Shown in pieces: positions 16,515 through 25,600 of a stretch of 35,084 bases of DNA; position 1 is the first letter of the stretch, and each line of letters starts with the position of its first letter. The DNA lies in assembly GCA_019456195.1 (NCBI GenBank), contig VRUK01000056.1:1-35084 (forward strand). The letters run 5' to 3'. Source of the stretch: Planctomycetota bacterium. GTDB taxonomy: Bacteria; Planctomycetota; Phycisphaerae; Sedimentisphaerales; Anaerobacaceae. The translations under genes and the position numbers were made by a program. The notes under the pieces were generated by a model, which saw nothing but the letters and a program-made list of their open reading frames with translations, searched no databases and was not told where the DNA came from.

Positions 16515-16704
16515 AATAATCCTCCTTCGACAAAGTAGTATAGTTTGCTAATTGAAATGTAATATCGTATATGCAGCACAAAGTTTCCAATACAACTCTA
16601 TGCCATAGGCAATAACTCCTCCTTGTAATGTAAAACTAAAAACAGTGTGTCAACAGGAGAACCAAAATCAATAGATGCCCGGCTGTGTTTCCAAAACTTC
16701 ACCT
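16515..16704 (-). promoter_or_regulatory. Leader of modular-protein gene 4
   Basis: About 190 nt. AAGGAGGAG (16616-16624) lies about 80 nt into the predicted transcript and about 105 nt before the ATG. The 10-bp hairpin at 16576-16603 follows. The real ribosome-binding site is a separate AAGGAGG just before the gene. The stretch ACATTTCAATTAGCAAACTAT is close to ACATTTCAATTAACAATATA in the leader of gene 2, showing common descent. The only frame after the upstream AGGAGG is ATG GCA TAG. Confidence 0.55.
16576..16603 (-). ncRNA. Conserved leader hairpin, copy in modular-protein gene 4
   Basis: Minus-strand arms GCATAGAGTT and AACTTTGTGC pair at all 10 positions (with G-U pairs) around an 8-nt loop. 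It occupies the same place after AGGAGG as the copies at 10681 and 13996. Confidence 0.65.
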
Positions 16705-16710
16705 TTTTTG

Positions 16711-16740
16711 TTTATACCAAATTATTCACTGTTTCGTCAA
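16711..16740 (-). promoter_or_regulatory. Promoter of modular-protein gene 4
   Basis: Minus strand TTGACG (16735-16740), 18-nt spacer ending ATTTGG, TATAAA (16711-16716). Same layout as the three sister promoters. It lies opposite and divergent to the DUF6807 gene. Confidence 0.72.
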
Positions 16741-16808
16741 GTAAAATCCCTCGAATTATGAGTCAGTAGTCAGTCCATACTGCTTTATTCAAATAGGCAG
16801 CGCAAGAC

Positions 16809-16837
16809 TTGTGCAGAACTTGCAGATATCATAGAAT
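16809..16837 (+). promoter_or_regulatory. Candidate promoter of the DUF6807 lipoprotein gene
   Basis: TTGTGC, 17-nt spacer, TAGAAT. The -10 is good and the -35 poor. The interval 16741-16908 shows nothing else I can name. Confidence 0.33.
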
Positions 16838-16908
16838 GTTGTGGTGTTTCGTGGAAAAATCATTGAAGGCTCTCAATAAATCGTATTTTATTCAGAAAGG
16901 ATGAACGA

Positions 16909-17904
16909 ATGGCAGATTTAAGGAATGGATTTTTGACGATGTCAGTTTTGGCTGTCTCTGCGGTACTAATTGGGTGTGGGCCAACTAAGCATCAGGCATT
17001 GAATCCCATTGAAATCTTTGAAACCAAAGAAGGCTTTCGCATCACAGAGGCCGATGAAAAAGTAATGTCTTACCAGCGCCAGCATAAATCCATAAATGGA
17101 AAATTCCTGCGGGCCAACTACATACATCCCCTCTATGGTCTCGATGGTGAGATACTCACGGAGGACTTCCCAACCGACCACCCGCACCATCGCGGCATAT
17201 TCTGGGCATGGCATCAGGTATGGCTCGGTGATAAAAAACTTGGCGACCCCTGGGCTGCAAACGACTTCTTCTGGGATGTCTATGATGCTAAAATTTTAGC
17301 TGTAGATTCACAATCACGCGCTCTGCAGGTTCACGTTCTCTGGAAATCTCCGCTATGGACCGATGCGGATGGAAAGAAAAAAGCGTTCTTAAAAGAAACT
17401 ACAACCATACGAGTTCATAGTGCCCAAAACAATATACGTAAAGTAGATTTCGAGATTAAATTGCTTGCTCTGGAGAATGGTATGCGTCTCGGAGGCTCCG
17501 AAGACGTCAAAGGCTACGGCGGTTTCACAACAAGAATACCATTGCCCGACGGTCTTTCATTCACCGGGACCAGAGGCCCGGTAGAACCGACTAATTTATC
17601 TGTAGAAGCAGGTCCATGGTTGGATTTTACAGGTGGTTTTGGTAAGGATGGTAACATAAGCGGCCTGACAATACTCTGTCATAATTCTTCGCCCGGCTAT
17701 CCCCAGCGATGGATACTTCGAAGAAAGGGCAGTGCCCAAAATCCTGTTTATCCCGGCCGTCACCCGATCTTGCTGTCCCGCGATAAACCGGTCATTTTGC
17801 GTTATCGCCTAATGGTCCACCGCGGTAAACTCAGCCGTGGAGACCTTAACGAATTACAGGCCGAATATAACAGCGAGCTTCTCCCGATTTTCGACGACAG
17901 ATAA
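16909..17904 (+). CDS. DUF6807 (formerly 'PmoA') family lipoprotein
   Basis: A 331-residue predicted lipoprotein with a hydrophobic N-terminus and lipobox LIGC (Cys23). The body matches the DUF6807 family often labelled 'methane oxygenase PmoA'. It has DHPHHRGIFWAWHQVW near residue 90, a mid-region of beta strands (FEIKLLALENGMRLGGSEDVKGYGGF) and a late Y-R-L-M-V-H-R-G segment. Such proteins are common in planctomycetes and Bacteroidetes near sugar-degradation genes. They are not methane monooxygenase subunits, and their reaction is not established to my knowledge. AAAGGA lies 7 nt before the ATG. An overlapping upstream ATG runs into a stop within seven codons. It is transcribed away from the modular-protein array. 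Confidence 0.85.
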   Translation: MADLRNGFLTMSVLAVSAVLIGCGPTKHQALNPIEIFETKEGFRITEADEKVMSYQRQHKSINGKFLRANYIHPLYGLDGEILTEDFPTDHPHHRGIFWAWHQVWLGDKKLGDPWAANDFFWDVYDAKILAVDSQSRALQVHVLWKSPLWTDADGKKKAFLKETTTIRVHSAQNNIRKVDFEIKLLALENGMRLGGSEDVKGYGGFTTRIPLPDGLSFTGTRGPVEPTNLSVEAGPWLDFTGGFGKDGNISGLTILCHNSSPGYPQRWILRRKGSAQNPVYPGRHPILLSRDKPVILRYRLMVHRGKLSRGDLNELQAEYNSELLPIFDDR

Positions 17905-18064
17905 AAAAGCTGCAATCCACATAAAATTTGTTTCTGTATAGCCCGGAATACGATCTCCAGAGTTTGTTTACACATAAACTCACGAGTTGCGGTTCGCTAA
18001 ATTGCCTACATAGCCTAAGTCGCCACGTCGTGTTGTAAGCTTGAAAAAGAATGATTATTTTATG

Positions 18065-18078
18065 AATTGATATCAATT
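18065..18078. other. Perfect 14-bp palindrome in the 17905-18318 intergenic stretch
   Basis: AATTGATATCAATT. It lies in an AT-rich gap of about 410 nt that otherwise contains only the promoter at 18223-18251. No gene, terminator or repeat was seen in the rest. It could be a regulator-binding site or chance in AT-rich DNA. Confidence 0.25.
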
Positions 18079-18222
18079 TATGCCCGAAAATCGCATATTT
18101 ATAGCAATTTATGACCATTTCAGGCAAATTTTTCATTATTTTTTATGTTGTGTATATAATCTTCTCAGTCCTTATTTCTCAAATAAAACACTGTAATTGT
18201 TCAAATAAAGGGCAAAATGTTC

Positions 18223-18251
18223 TTGGCTTTTAAATGCCGTTAGTGTAGAAT
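18223..18251 (+). promoter_or_regulatory. Promoter of the unrecognised exported protein gene
   Basis: TTGGCT (18223-18228), 17-nt spacer, TAGAAT (18246-18251). Transcription should begin near 18258, after the first in-frame ATG at 18256. That supports the later start at 18319. Confidence 0.55.
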
Positions 18252-18318
18252 ATGGATGGAAGTACTCTTTACTTGTTTCGCAAAGGATAAAGCTTGTTTT
18301 CTGATGAGGGCAATTAAG

Positions 18319-18957
18319 ATGAAAAGCTTTTTTTATTGGACATTAGTAATCTCAACGGTAATAGCTTCGTTTTGTTTGGCCGCACCTGAGCCGGCTATTG
18401 TGCCTGCTATGGGCCAGTGGACGGTAGGTACGGAATTTACTCATCCACAGCAAATAGTTCTGACCCGTACTTCTGATAAACAGCCGGTACGGTTTTGGTA
18501 CACGATAATAACGCTTACGAACAATACCGATGATGATGTTAGTTTCTATCCTAAGTGTGATTTGATGACGAATACCTTCCAGATTACACAGGCGGGCAAA
18601 GCTGTAAGCCCGGTGGTTTTCGAACAAATAAAAAAGCGTCACAAGAGCAGATACCCGTTTCTTGAACTTTTGAGCAAGTCCGGAAACAGGATACTTCAGG
18701 GCGAGGATAACACTAAAGATATCGCTGTTATTTGGCCTGATTTTGATAATAAAGCCAGGAATGTAAAAGTCTTTATAGCAGGTCTGAGCAATGAGACCAT
18801 TGCAATTAACCATCCGGTAGAAAAGGATGATCTCGGAAACCCGCTGAAGGTTTTCCTGCGAAAAACTCTCGAATTAAATTATGATTTCAAAGGTGACCCC
18901 GCCCTGAGGTCTGGTGCCGGCTTGACGTACAAGGGAAAACGCTGGATTATGAGATAA
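18319..18957 (+). CDS. Exported protein of unknown function
   Basis: I do not recognise this family. From the chosen ATG it encodes 212 residues: a signal peptide (MKSFFYWTLVISTVIASFCLAA, cleavage near APEP) and then a soluble, beta-rich region. Features include VRFWYTIITLTNNTDDDVSFYPKCDLMTNTFQI, resembling an immunoglobulin-like or DUF4352-like fold that handles 'additional ligand' strands, and a basic C-terminal end (YKGKRWIMR). GAGGG lies 8 nt before this ATG. The frame also opens at 18256, but that would put 21 residues before the signal peptide and precede the predicted transcription start. It stands alone between the DUF6807 gene and the tetR-type gene. Confidence 0.75.
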   Translation: MKSFFYWTLVISTVIASFCLAAPEPAIVPAMGQWTVGTEFTHPQQIVLTRTSDKQPVRFWYTIITLTNNTDDDVSFYPKCDLMTNTFQITQAGKAVSPVVFEQIKKRHKSRYPFLELLSKSGNRILQGEDNTKDIAVIWPDFDNKARNVKVFIAGLSNETIAINHPVEKDDLGNPLKVFLRKTLELNYDFKGDPALRSGAGLTYKGKRWIMR

Positions 18958-19086
18958 CCTTGATATTCGCTATTGCGTATATCCCACCCGGCATTTCGCA
19001 CAAAAAACTTCATTTATAGTATAATGCATCCCGTATTTCATATTTTGCACCTGTTTGTTTGTATATAAAAATCCCCAAGTTTACCT

Positions 19087-19113
19087 CGAAAAAGGCCTTT
19101 TTTCGAATTTTTT
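19087..19113 (+). terminator. Possible terminator after the exported-protein gene
   Basis: CGAAAAAGGCC followed by TTTTTTCG gives a nearly perfect inverted repeat, followed by AATTTTTT. The stem is mostly A-U, so it would be weak. It lies 130 nt after the stop. The rest of 18958-19140 shows nothing else. Confidence 0.35.
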
Positions 19114-19145
19114 GCAAAAAAAAGAAAAAAATGCTTGATGTATTC

Positions 19146-19183
19146 AAACGAGTGTTTTAAACCTTCGTATAAAACAGGCGTTT
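19146..19183. promoter_or_regulatory. Candidate double operator for the TetR-type regulator
   Basis: Two copies of AAAC-N4-GTTT, AAACGAGTGTTT (19146-19157) and AAACAGGCGTTT (19172-19183), are spaced 26 bp apart. Together they form a larger imperfect palindrome (14-nt arms, 12 of 14 matching). They lie 16-53 bp before the regulator's ATG and overlap a TATAAA -10-like sequence at 19168-19173. Self-repression of the operon by its first gene is the natural reading. Confidence 0.5.
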
Positions 19184-19198
19184 AGAGGTTTTGTTATA

Positions 19199-19870
19199 AT
19201 GGTTTCACAAGACAACAAATCAAACGGCAGTACTGATAAGGGAGTTCGTGGCCGATTGCTCGACTCGGCTGAGGAGCTTTTTTGCGAACAGGGCTTTGAG
19301 GGTACAAGTGTTCGAGATATTGCCGCCTCTGCCAAGTGCAACATCGCATCGGTGAACTACTATTTTGGCGGTAAAGAGAAGTTGTACAGAGAAGTTTGGC
19401 GTCGTCACCTGATTACGATGCGCGATACACGTATTGCAAGTATCGACAAGGTAATGTCTCAAAATGACGGCAAACCATCTCTGGAAGAACTGCTCAAATC
19501 CTTCGCAGAAGCATTTCTTGGGCCGCTTGTAGATGAAAGCAGGGCTCGTCGGTTTTGTAAACTCATGGCCCGGGAAATGATAGACCAACACTTGCCTGCA
19601 AATATGTTCGTGGACAACATCATTACACCTACTTTAGCCGCTATGCGTGGTGCTCTGGTTAGGGCTTGTCCCGGCCTGGATGAATCGAAAATTCCATTTG
19701 TTGTATTTTCTATTGTCGGCCAGCTCCTGCATGTGCTTCACGTAAAGGCTATGTTTGAGCAGAGTGATGAGACGGCCTTACCTAAATTTGATTTAGCTCA
19801 AGCTATTGACCATATTGTTAAATTCTCCACTGCCGGTATTTGGGCCTATGTTGAGGAAAAAAGCGAATGA
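19199..19870 (+). CDS. TetR/AcrR-family transcriptional regulator (CecR-like)
   Basis: A 223-residue cytosolic DNA-binding regulator, presumably a ligand-responsive repressor of the efflux genes behind it. The N-terminal helix-turn-helix spans about residues 17-63 (LLDSAEELFCEQGFEGTSVRDI followed by NIASVNYYFGGKEKLY). The NYYFGGKEKLY recognition-helix wording and the C-terminal all-helical domain (FCKLMAREMIDQ, FSIVGQLLHVLHV) resemble the CecR/YbiH branch (DUF1956-type C domain). AGAGG precedes the ATG by about ten bases. Its TGA overlaps the ATG of the outer-membrane factor (ATGA), so regulator and pump are translated from one message. The inducer cannot be read from sequence. Confidence 0.92.
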   Translation: MVSQDNKSNGSTDKGVRGRLLDSAEELFCEQGFEGTSVRDIAASAKCNIASVNYYFGGKEKLYREVWRRHLITMRDTRIASIDKVMSQNDGKPSLEELLKSFAEAFLGPLVDESRARRFCKLMAREMIDQHLPANMFVDNIITPTLAAMRGALVRACPGLDESKIPFVVFSIVGQLLHVLHVKAMFEQSDETALPKFDLAQAIDHIVKFSTAGIWAYVEEKSE

Positions 19871-21339
19871 GAAAACAGATAGTGTCAATTTGTGGTTTAT
19901 GTTTTATTGTTGTCCTGACAATCCTTTCCGGCTGCATGGTGGGGCCCGACTATTCCAGACCCGAAACCCCCGCAGAGACATCTGAAGGTTATTACAACGC
20001 CGCAGCGCACGAACAGGATGTTAACGATTTTTCAGATGTTGACAGATGGTGGGAGCAGTTCGGTGACCCCACAACAGCGAAGCTGGTTCGTGAGAGTCTG
20101 GAAAATAACTATAGTCTAAAAGCGGCAGCGGCAAGAGTCCTGCAGGCACAGGCTGCGCTTACTGAAATTCATGGGCGCAGGTTGCCGGATATCTCTTACA
20201 ACCTGAATCGTGACAGAAGTAAACGTTCCTTCAATTTCGGCGGATTAGGTGGTGGGGGCAGATTCACCGTAATGAGCACAACCTGGACACAGAATATTTC
20301 TGTTGCTTATATACTGGATTTGTTCGGCAAGCTCAAACGGTCGGAGCAGGCCGCATGGGCCGAGCTGCTTGCAACCGAAGCAAATGAGCAGGCGCTGATT
20401 AATTCGATGGTAGCCACTGTAATAAACGCAAGAGTCAATATTGCAACTCTCCAGCGTCGTTTGGCTATTGCACGAGCGAATACGAAAAGTCAGCGGAAAA
20501 CCCTGGGAATTGTCGAACGACGTTATGAACAAGGGCTTGTCGGGCCTGTTGATATAAGGCTGGCACGAGAGAATCTGGCAGCGTTAGAAGTGATTGAACC
20601 GGTTATTGAATTATCTATGATAACAGCTCAAAATGCTCTTGATGAGCTTTTGGCTCGTCGGCCCGGCTCTACTGATGAACTGCCGCAGACCTTAGAGGAT
20701 TTACCGGATTTGGGACCTGTCCCTGTTGGGCTGCCTGCATCCCTTCTGGACCGTCGGCCCGATGTTAGAGCGGCTGAGTTTTTGCTAAGGGCTGCGAACG
20801 AGAGGATCGGTGTGAGCATCGCCCAGCTTTATCCGGATTTAACGATAGTCGGAAATTTTGGTTATTCAGCAGATACTGTTGAAGATATTTTCCAGCAGGA
20901 TGAAACGGAGATGTATGCGGCGCTTATGTCTCTCGCTCAGCCTATCTTCAGGGGCGGACAAATAAGGGCTCAGATTGATGCCGCCGAGGCGCGTTATGCA
21001 GAGCTGGCGGCAAATTATGCCGGTACGGTTCTGGCTGCGATGCGGGAAGTCGAGGACGCCTTGGTTACAGAGCAGATGCTTCAGACGCAGCTAAAACATA
21101 CCCGTGTTCAATTAAGAGAGGCCAGCGCCGCTGAGAGCCTTTCAAAGCAGCGGTATGAACGTGGCGTTGAAGGAATATTAACCGTACTCGTATCTGAGCG
21201 AAGACGCAGAATATCTGAACAGGAAGTGACCATTCTCAAGGGCCGGATTTGGACTAACCGGGTAAATCTTTTCCTGGCTCTCGGCGGTGACTGGGATTAT
21301 CAGGAACCCTCTGAAGAACAGGTTGCTTTAAGAAAATAA
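19867..21339 (+). CDS. RND efflux outer-membrane factor, NodT/OprM-type lipoprotein
   Basis: The outer-membrane channel of a tripartite efflux pump, 490 residues. Lipobox LSGC gives Cys23, followed by the family-typical MVGPDYSRPE. Two OEP repeats follow (about 60-265 and 280-475), with DRWWEQFGDP, coiled helices rich in A/L/Q, the hinge LDRRPDVRAAE and AQPIFRGGQIRAQI. Length and order are normal for the family. It overlaps the regulator gene by 4 nt and is followed after 29 nt by the adaptor. An outer-membrane factor implies a Gram-negative-type envelope. Substrate unknown. Confidence 0.94.
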   Translation: MRKQIVSICGLCFIVVLTILSGCMVGPDYSRPETPAETSEGYYNAAAHEQDVNDFSDVDRWWEQFGDPTTAKLVRESLENNYSLKAAAARVLQAQAALTEIHGRRLPDISYNLNRDRSKRSFNFGGLGGGGRFTVMSTTWTQNISVAYILDLFGKLKRSEQAAWAELLATEANEQALINSMVATVINARVNIATLQRRLAIARANTKSQRKTLGIVERRYEQGLVGPVDIRLARENLAALEVIEPVIELSMITAQNALDELLARRPGSTDELPQTLEDLPDLGPVPVGLPASLLDRRPDVRAAEFLLRAANERIGVSIAQLYPDLTIVGNFGYSADTVEDIFQQDETEMYAALMSLAQPIFRGGQIRAQIDAAEARYAELAANYAGTVLAAMREVEDALVTEQMLQTQLKHTRVQLREASAAESLSKQRYERGVEGILTVLVSERRRRISEQEVTILKGRIWTNRVNLFLALGGDWDYQEPSEEQVALRK

Positions 21340-21368
21340 TATAAAACGATAAAACGGGAAGTAATCTT

Positions 21369-22637
21369 ATGAAAGCAATCAAGGAAAATAAAAAAACGCC
21401 CTCGGGCCTGATACAGTTGCTGCTTGTCGTGGTCGTTGTAATTGTAGGGGTATTGATTGCCGTGGTTTTTATCAAGTTAAAAAAACCAGTTCAACGACAA
21501 GAGCAGATAGTTCTTGCGCCATTAGTCAAAGTTGAGCGTCTTGATCGAAGGGACATCCAGATGATTATTCGTGGCTATGGAACTGTCAACCCCAGATTGC
21601 AGGTGGAAATCGTACCACAGGTTTCCGGAAAGGTCGTATGGGTCAATCCGCAATTTAAAGCGGGGGGGTTTATTCGGCGCGATGAGCTGATACTGAAAAT
21701 AGACCCTCGCGACTATGAATTATCTCTCCGTCAGGCCAATGCCGCCGTCGCAGAGGCCCAGGTCATGCTTGACCTGGAAAAGGCAGAAGCTAAAATCGCA
21801 AAAGATGAATGGCAGCAGCTTCACCCGGGCCAGGAACCGGCTTCACCGCTGGTTTTTCGCGAGCCCCAGATACGCCAGGCACAGGCCAGGCTCGAATCGG
21901 CTAATGCGGGACTGGCTACCGCCAATCTGAACCTTGAAAGGACACAGCTTTCCCTGCCCGTCGATGCTGTGATAATGAGTGAAAGAGTTGACCTTGGTCA
22001 ATATGTGATGATAGGTCAGTCCACAGGCGCCGCTTATGGGATCGAATCGATGGAAATAGAAGTGCCTCTTGAAGACAAAGAACTGGCTTGGTTTGCTGTT
22101 CCCGATAATATGACTTCAGTCAATGCCGCGGGAAGCTCTAAAAAAGGTGCGATTGCACGAGTGAGGGCTAATTTTGCCGGAGAAGAGAAATGCTGGCCTG
22201 GATATGTGGTCAGAACTACGGGCCAGGTTGATATAGAATCGAGACTTATATCGGTTGTTGTTGAAGTGTCAGAGCCGTTTAAGGATTCTGGCTCCACACC
22301 TCCGCTTTTACCCGGTATGTTTGTCGAAGTTTCAATCGAGGGCAATATCCTTAAGAACGCAATCGCAGTGCCCCGAGACGCAATGCACAATCGTAACGAA
22401 GTGTGGGTGGCTACAGATGGCCAATTATATGTCCAGCCGTTGGAGATTCTGCGGGCCGACAGGGATTTTGCCTATGCGAGTTCAGGCCTTGATGACGGAG
22501 ATATGATTATTGTCAGTTCTCTTGATACGGTTATTGAAGAGATGAAAGTCAGAATTCAGGCCGAATCCGAAACCTCAACTACATTTGCTGAGGTAGTGGA
22601 AGATCAAACCAGGACTCCCGAAGTAAGGACAGAGTAA
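21369..22637 (+). CDS. RND efflux periplasmic adaptor subunit (membrane-fusion protein)
   Basis: A 422-residue HlyD/AcrA-type adaptor linking pump and outer-membrane channel. It has an uncleaved N-terminal membrane anchor (about 17-37, LIQLLLVVVVVIVGVLIAVV). The barrel-sandwich/lipoyl half-motif (VEIVPQVSGKVVWVNPQFKAGGFI), a helical hairpin with QANAAVAEAQVML, the second lipoyl half (LSLPVDAVIMSERVDLGQYV) and a beta-barrel with LLPGMFVEVSIEG and AIAVPRDAMHN follow. The C-terminal tail is acidic. It is anchored by a membrane helix rather than a lipid, unlike AcrA. Its stop codon directly abuts the ATG of the pump gene. Confidence 0.93.
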   Translation: MKAIKENKKTPSGLIQLLLVVVVVIVGVLIAVVFIKLKKPVQRQEQIVLAPLVKVERLDRRDIQMIIRGYGTVNPRLQVEIVPQVSGKVVWVNPQFKAGGFIRRDELILKIDPRDYELSLRQANAAVAEAQVMLDLEKAEAKIAKDEWQQLHPGQEPASPLVFREPQIRQAQARLESANAGLATANLNLERTQLSLPVDAVIMSERVDLGQYVMIGQSTGAAYGIESMEIEVPLEDKELAWFAVPDNMTSVNAAGSSKKGAIARVRANFAGEEKCWPGYVVRTTGQVDIESRLISVVVEVSEPFKDSGSTPPLLPGMFVEVSIEGNILKNAIAVPRDAMHNRNEVWVATDGQLYVQPLEILRADRDFAYASSGLDDGDMIIVSSLDTVIEEMKVRIQAESETSTTFAEVVEDQTRTPEVRTE

Positions 22638-25600
22638 ATGAAAGATTTAACTAAAATAACTCATCTCGGTGAAGGCTCGAACCAAAGCCGCAGAGGTCTT
22701 CTCGGCTGGTTTGCTTCTAACCATGTAGCAGCGAATTTGTTGATGTTTTTAATCATTATTGCAGGGTTGCTTGCAATTTTTTCTGCCAAGATGGAGGTCT
22801 TTCCAGAATTAAGCCTCGATATGATAAACATTCTCGTACCTTATCGCGGAGCCTCTCCTGCTGACGTTGAAGAGGGTGTTTGTCTGAGAGTTGAAGAAGC
22901 TATAGCGGGGGTCGATGGCATAAAACGTATGACTTCTACTGCCGCCGAAGGGGCCGGTTCGACGCTTGTTGAAGTCGAGGAATATGCAAACGTCAAAGAG
23001 GTGCTTGATGATATAAAGGCGGAAATCGATACGATTATAACGTTCCCTCTGGAAACTGAAAAGCCCATAATAACTGAACTCAAGACACGTCATAAAGTGA
23101 TCTCAATTGTTGTCAATGGTGATGTAACGGAGAAAACACTAAGAAAAGTCGCTGAGCAGATTCGTGATGACCTGACAGTTATGGATAATGTCAGCCAGGT
23201 AGCCATCTCCGGTGTCCGGCCTTATGAAATTTCAATTGAAGTTTCCGAGGAGAATTTGCGACGCTATAACCTGAGCCTTGAGAAGGTATCCAGGGCAGTC
23301 AGGGATTCGTCACTCGATATTCCGGCAGGCTCGGTTAAGACCTCCGGGGGGGAGATTCTGGTTAGAACCAAGGGGCAAAAATATTTCGGCCCCGAATTTG
23401 AAAAAATAATAGTCTTTACGAGAAACGATGGGACAAAAATAAGACTTTCCGATATTGCCACCGTAAAAGATGATTTCGAAGATGTTGATCTTCTTGCAAG
23501 ATTCGACGGCAAAAGGGCCGCTTTTGTACAGGTTTCGAGGATAGGAGAGCAGGACGCCCTTGACATAGCTAATACGGTTAAAAGGTACATTGAAGAAAAG
23601 AGAACTTATTTACCCAAAGAGATTTCGATTTCATTATGGGAGGATGACTCGGCAGTCCTCAAATCCAGAATGAATCTTCTTAAAAGGAATGCATATATCG
23701 GTCTGGTCCTTGTATTTATTTGCCTGACGTTATTTCTCAATTTACGTCTTGCTTTCTGGACAACTATAGGCATACCGATATCTTTTTTGGGCGCCTTTTA
23801 TTTTCTGCCGCACTTTGATGTTTCGATTAACATGATGAGCCTTTTCGCATTCATTATGTCACTTGGTCTTGTGGTTGATGATGCGATTGTAGTCGGTGAA
23901 AATATTTTTGCGTACCGGCAGGCCGGAATGGACCGTACCGATGCCGCCATAAAAGGCGTCAAAGAAATGTCCATGCCGGTTGTACTGGCTGTTTTGACAA
24001 CGATGTTTGCCTTTTTGCCGTTGGCTTATACTTCCGGAATTATGGGTAAATTACTGAGAGTCTTTCCCATTGTAGTGATAAGCGTTCTTTCGGTTTCTCT
24101 TGTCGAAGCTCTGCTGATACTTCCGGCTCATCTGTCCTCTTCCAGGTTCTCCAAGAAAAGCTTCATTGTACGTTTCACCGATAGATTAAATTATTGGACG
24201 AACAAAGGAATGAAGTGGTTTGTACACGGGCCTTTCGCCGCATTTGTTGAAAAGGCGGTTAAATGGCGATACGTAACCTTATCTGTCGGAGCTGCGATTT
24301 TTTTAATAACCATTAGTTTTATCATCAGCGGGTATATAAAGTTTGTATTTTTTGATTCGGTGGAAGCCGACAATATGATTGCAACTTTGACAATGCCGCA
24401 GGGGACGCCTGTCGAGCAGACAACCGAGGTTATACAGACGATTGAGAAGGCCGCTTTACAGGCTATAGATGAGTTTAACATCGAAGGCGAGCCGCCTCTG
24501 ATGAAGCACATATCAACTACGGTAGGTACTCATCCGGCCGCTGCTCGCGGAGGGCCGGGACACAGTGATTTCACTACCGGCACGGCATCTAACCTGGCAG
24601 AGGTCAATGTCGAGTTGCTCAGCGGAGAGCAGCGTTATGCCTCCAGCAAAGAGATGAAAAACCGATGGCGGGAAATTGTCGGAGAAATCCCTGGTGTTTC
24701 ATCTCTTACGTTTATGTCTGAGATTATGAGTGCCGGCGATGCGATTAACGTTGAACTCTCTCATCAGAACTTCGATAACTTGTTGGAGGCATCTGAAAAG
24801 TTAAAATCGATTCTGCATCAATATACCGGCGTCAGTGATATTGCGGATAGCTTTGAGCCGGGAAAGGCCGAGTTGAAACTTTCTCTTAAGGATACCGGCC
24901 GTACACTTGGGCTTACTCTCTCGGATTTGGCCAGACAGGTACGCCAGGGCTTCTATGGAGATGAAGTTCAGCGTATCCAAAGAGGGCGTGACGATATCCG
25001 TGTTATGGTTCGATATCCCCAAGCCGAGCGTAAGAGCCTGGCCGATGTGGATAATATGAGAATTCGATTGCCGAGCGGAACCGAAATTCCATTTAAGGCC
25101 GTTGCCGAAATTGACTACGGGCGAGGTTATGCAACAATCAGCCGGGTTGACCGCCGACGTGTCGTAAGTGTTTCCGCTGATGTTGACGAAGCTCTTGCAA
25201 ATGCGGGCCAGATAAATAAAGACATTAGCGAAAAGGTGCTTCCGGATATGATGCGTCAGATGCCGGGACTGCAGTTTCGTTTTGCCGGGGAACAACGTGA
25301 ACGAGATGAATCCCTAGGAAGCTTAAAAGCAAATTTCATTATAGCCATGCTTGCGATCTACGGTCTTCTGGCCATCCAGTTCAAAAGTTATGCACAGCCG
25401 CTTATAGTAATGTCCGCAATTCCGTTTGGTATCGTCGGAGCAACCTTAGGTCATTTAGTCATGGGTTTTAACCTCAGCATACTTTCCATGTTTGGAATTG
25501 TTGCCCTCTCTGGTGTCGTCGTTAATGATTCACTTATTATGATTGACCTTATTAACCGTGAACGCAGAAGCGGTATCGAGCTTTCCAAGGTGCTTCGCCA

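Noticed and set aside
16909..17904. Methane monooxygenase subunit PmoA
   Set aside because: The name attaches to this family by database history. The sequence is a lipoprotein without the membrane helices or copper ligands of particulate methane monooxygenase.
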